Shown here: piece after piece, positions 61,986-64,000 of the stretch
How positions within the stretch are numbered: position 1 is the stretch's first letter
How the letters are laid out: every line of letters begins with the position of its first letter
DNA from: Paracentrotus lividus
Lineage: Eukaryota > Echinodermata > Echinoidea > Camarodonta > Echinidae
Direction of reading: 5' to 3'
DNA length: 64,000 nt
NCBI GenBank assembly: GCA_940671915.1
Contig: CALNVZ010003426.1
Coordinates: 30,326,892 to 30,390,891, forward strand
Program-made: the position numbers and the translations under genes
The notes under the pieces: model-generated
The model's database searches: none
What the model saw: only the letters and a program-made list of their open reading frames with translations
What the model was told of the DNA's origin: nothing

Positions 61986-63090
61986 CTAGCACCACAATCT
62001 CCTCCTCACTGTTATTATTACCACCATCATTATCATTATTATCATCATCATCACAATCATCATCCTCATTATTATTATCATTATCATCTCTTTCATTATC
62101 ATCAACATCATCACCACAAGCCTAATCATTATCATTATCATTATCACTGTCTTCACCATCACCACCACCACCACCAACACCACAACTACCATTATAATCT
62201 TCCTCCTCATCGTCATCATCATCATATTCATCGCCTTTATCATTACCTTTATCATCTTAACCCGTATCATAATTATCATCATCAAAATGATCACCACCAG
62301 CATCATCATTATCATTATCATCTTCACCATCACCACCACCACCACCATCACCACCACCACCACCACCACCACTAACACAACAACCATCATCATCATCATC
62401 ATCATCATTTTTATCATCTAAACCATCATCATAATTACCATAACCAACATCATCACCACCAGCATCATCATTATCATTATCATCTTCATCAGCATCATCA
62501 TTATCTTTATCATCTTAACCGGTATCATCACTATCATCAACAACATCATCACCAGCAGCATCACCATCTTCATCATTATATAACTATCTTCACCATCACC
62601 AACACCAACACCACAATCATCATTATTATCATCCTCATAATCATCCTCCTCCTCATCATTATCACCTTTATCATCTTAAACGGTATCATCATTATCACCA
62701 TCAATATCATCATCACCAGCATCATCATTATCATTATTATCTTCAACATCACCACCACCAACACCAACAGCACCACAACCATCACCACCATCATGACTAT
62801 CATCATTATCATCTTCATCATCTAAACCATCATCATTATCATCATCAACGCCATCACCACCTGCATCATTATCATCATTATCTTTATCACCTAAACCATC
62901 ATCATCATCATCATCAGCATCATCATTATCATCCACACCACCCTTATCATTATTATCTAAACTGTCATCATAATCATCATCATTACCGTCATCATCATTG
63001 TCATCATAACCGCCATCACCATCAACACCACCATCATCATCATCATTTTCATCATCATCATCACCCCTCCCTCCCCCCCCCCCCCTCGGC
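61986..63090. repeat. Trinucleotide-rich tract (ATC/ACC/ATT)
   Basis: About 1.1 kb of mixed CAT, CAC, ATT and TTATCATC runs, ending in a C run (63066-63083). A loose higher-order unit with ATCATCTTAACC(A/G)GTATCATC recurs near 62250, 62510, 62665 and 62820. His-, Met- and Asp-rich frames are artefacts. Confidence 0.93.
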
Positions 63091-64000
63091 CTCCAAAAGA
63101 AAATATTTTCTCCCAGTAATTGCCGTATAGAATTTTATATTACGCTTTGATTGCACAGTATGACAGTATTTGAAATCCATTTTTCATATATTTGTTGCTA
63201 TGTCTGACAAGTAATTTGTTTGTAAAAATTATATAATAATACATAAATATAAAATTTAAAGGTTTGTGAATAAATACTTATTTATTCAAACAGGTATATC
63301 TTAAAAGAAAGTGAAAGATATATTTATGACAATTTGAATGGATGGCTTTCGACTTGGCTTTGCTTTTTTGTCTTGAGAAAATAAATGTAAAGATTTTGTA
63401 ATTTCAAAAACAAATTTACAACTTCCCAAACAATATACTAGGTGCTTTAAGTATTGTGATGTGAGTTCTCGATTTATTTTTCTTATAGAATTTAAAAATT
63501 TGAAACAAAACTGTGCACAACAATATTTTTGCGTAATAAATTAAAGAAATTTGAATGCAGGCAATTTTTTAAGGAATGTTTTCTTTATTATTTTCTCTAA
63601 CTCTGAGTTTATCCTCGTCATAAAAAGTTAGACCGACTTTAGATATGTTATACTTATAAAGTAATATTAATTATATATTTTACAATTACTTTTTCACATG
63701 TAATATACATATTTATGAGTATTTTATCTCAACTTATATTCTATTTTACTCCACGATTATGAGGTACGGATCACTGACCACAAATTTTTGTTAAATTCAG
63801 AAAATTTTAATTCTCCTCGTAAATGTAAGTCTCTTGAGATTTTCCAAACTAGCATGACTAAATCACAGTCTTTTAATCAAAATTTTTTATTATAACAGGT
63901 AGACAACAGCTATAGGTTGTCACAAAATAAACTTTTATTACAAAATTCATAACCATGCACTACAAATCATTTAACTTGTGCTTTCATGGAAGATACATGA
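63091..64000. other. Gene-free AT-rich DNA
   Basis: No feature recognised. Confidence 0.5.

Noticed and set aside
61767-62417. His-rich 202-codon frame and Met/Val-rich frame on the other strand
   Set aside because: Pure trinucleotide-repeat translation.

Overview
The window looks like animal nuclear DNA from a marine invertebrate, most likely an echinoderm. It is AT-rich, has very low gene density, spliceosomal introns, many short inverted-repeat transposons, tRNA-derived SINEs, LINE 3' ends and long microsatellites. The word TAGGCCTA/AGGCCTAT, which I associate with echinoderm genomes, recurs (about 1405, 13540, 13810, 17215, 53380, 54110, 56870). The taxon is an inference; no marker gene fixes it.

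Only one host gene is supported: a four-coding-exon neuropeptide precursor on the + strand (23585-23664, 26507-26608, 32578-32703, 34844-34961; 141 residues). It has a signal peptide, an RERR cleavage site, an acidic spacer and two related amidated peptides of 34 and 31 residues, each on its own exon. All three introns are phase 2, so the second peptide exon looks like a tandem exon duplication. The peptide C-termini (MNKMLAEA-amide, MDRMLSEA-amide) resemble pigment-dispersing factor (PDF); a CRH-like or other class-B ligand is the main alternative. The precursor call is strong; the PDF label is tentative.

Layout: 1-23.5 kb is gene-free DNA with SINE-like sequences, two small hairpins, several MITEs and a LINE 3' fragment. 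23.5-35.6 kb is the neuropeptide gene; its introns carry MITEs, a SINE tail that abuts exon 2, a retroposon and a LINE 3' end. 36.8-51.7 kb is a nested block: a TA-flanked MITE (TIR GGGCAAGTCCA) appears split by a 14-kb unit with TIR CCCTTACAAAAATGTC. That unit holds two direct copies of a 3.2-3.5 kb repeat-rich segment, arrays of a 41-bp partly palindromic repeat, and a 1-kb foldback element inserted inside one array. The second copy is full of small indels up to a 25-N gap and looks like unpolished long-read gap fill. 51.7-64 kb has a 497-bp tandem duplication, another MITE, a 25-bp minisatellite interrupted by a 990-bp element flanked by TTAA, and about 1.1 kb of trinucleotide repeat.

No rRNA, functional-looking tRNA, CRISPR array or viral element was seen. 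All calls were made by eye; TIR and TSD boundaries are exact where the bases are quoted and approximate otherwise.
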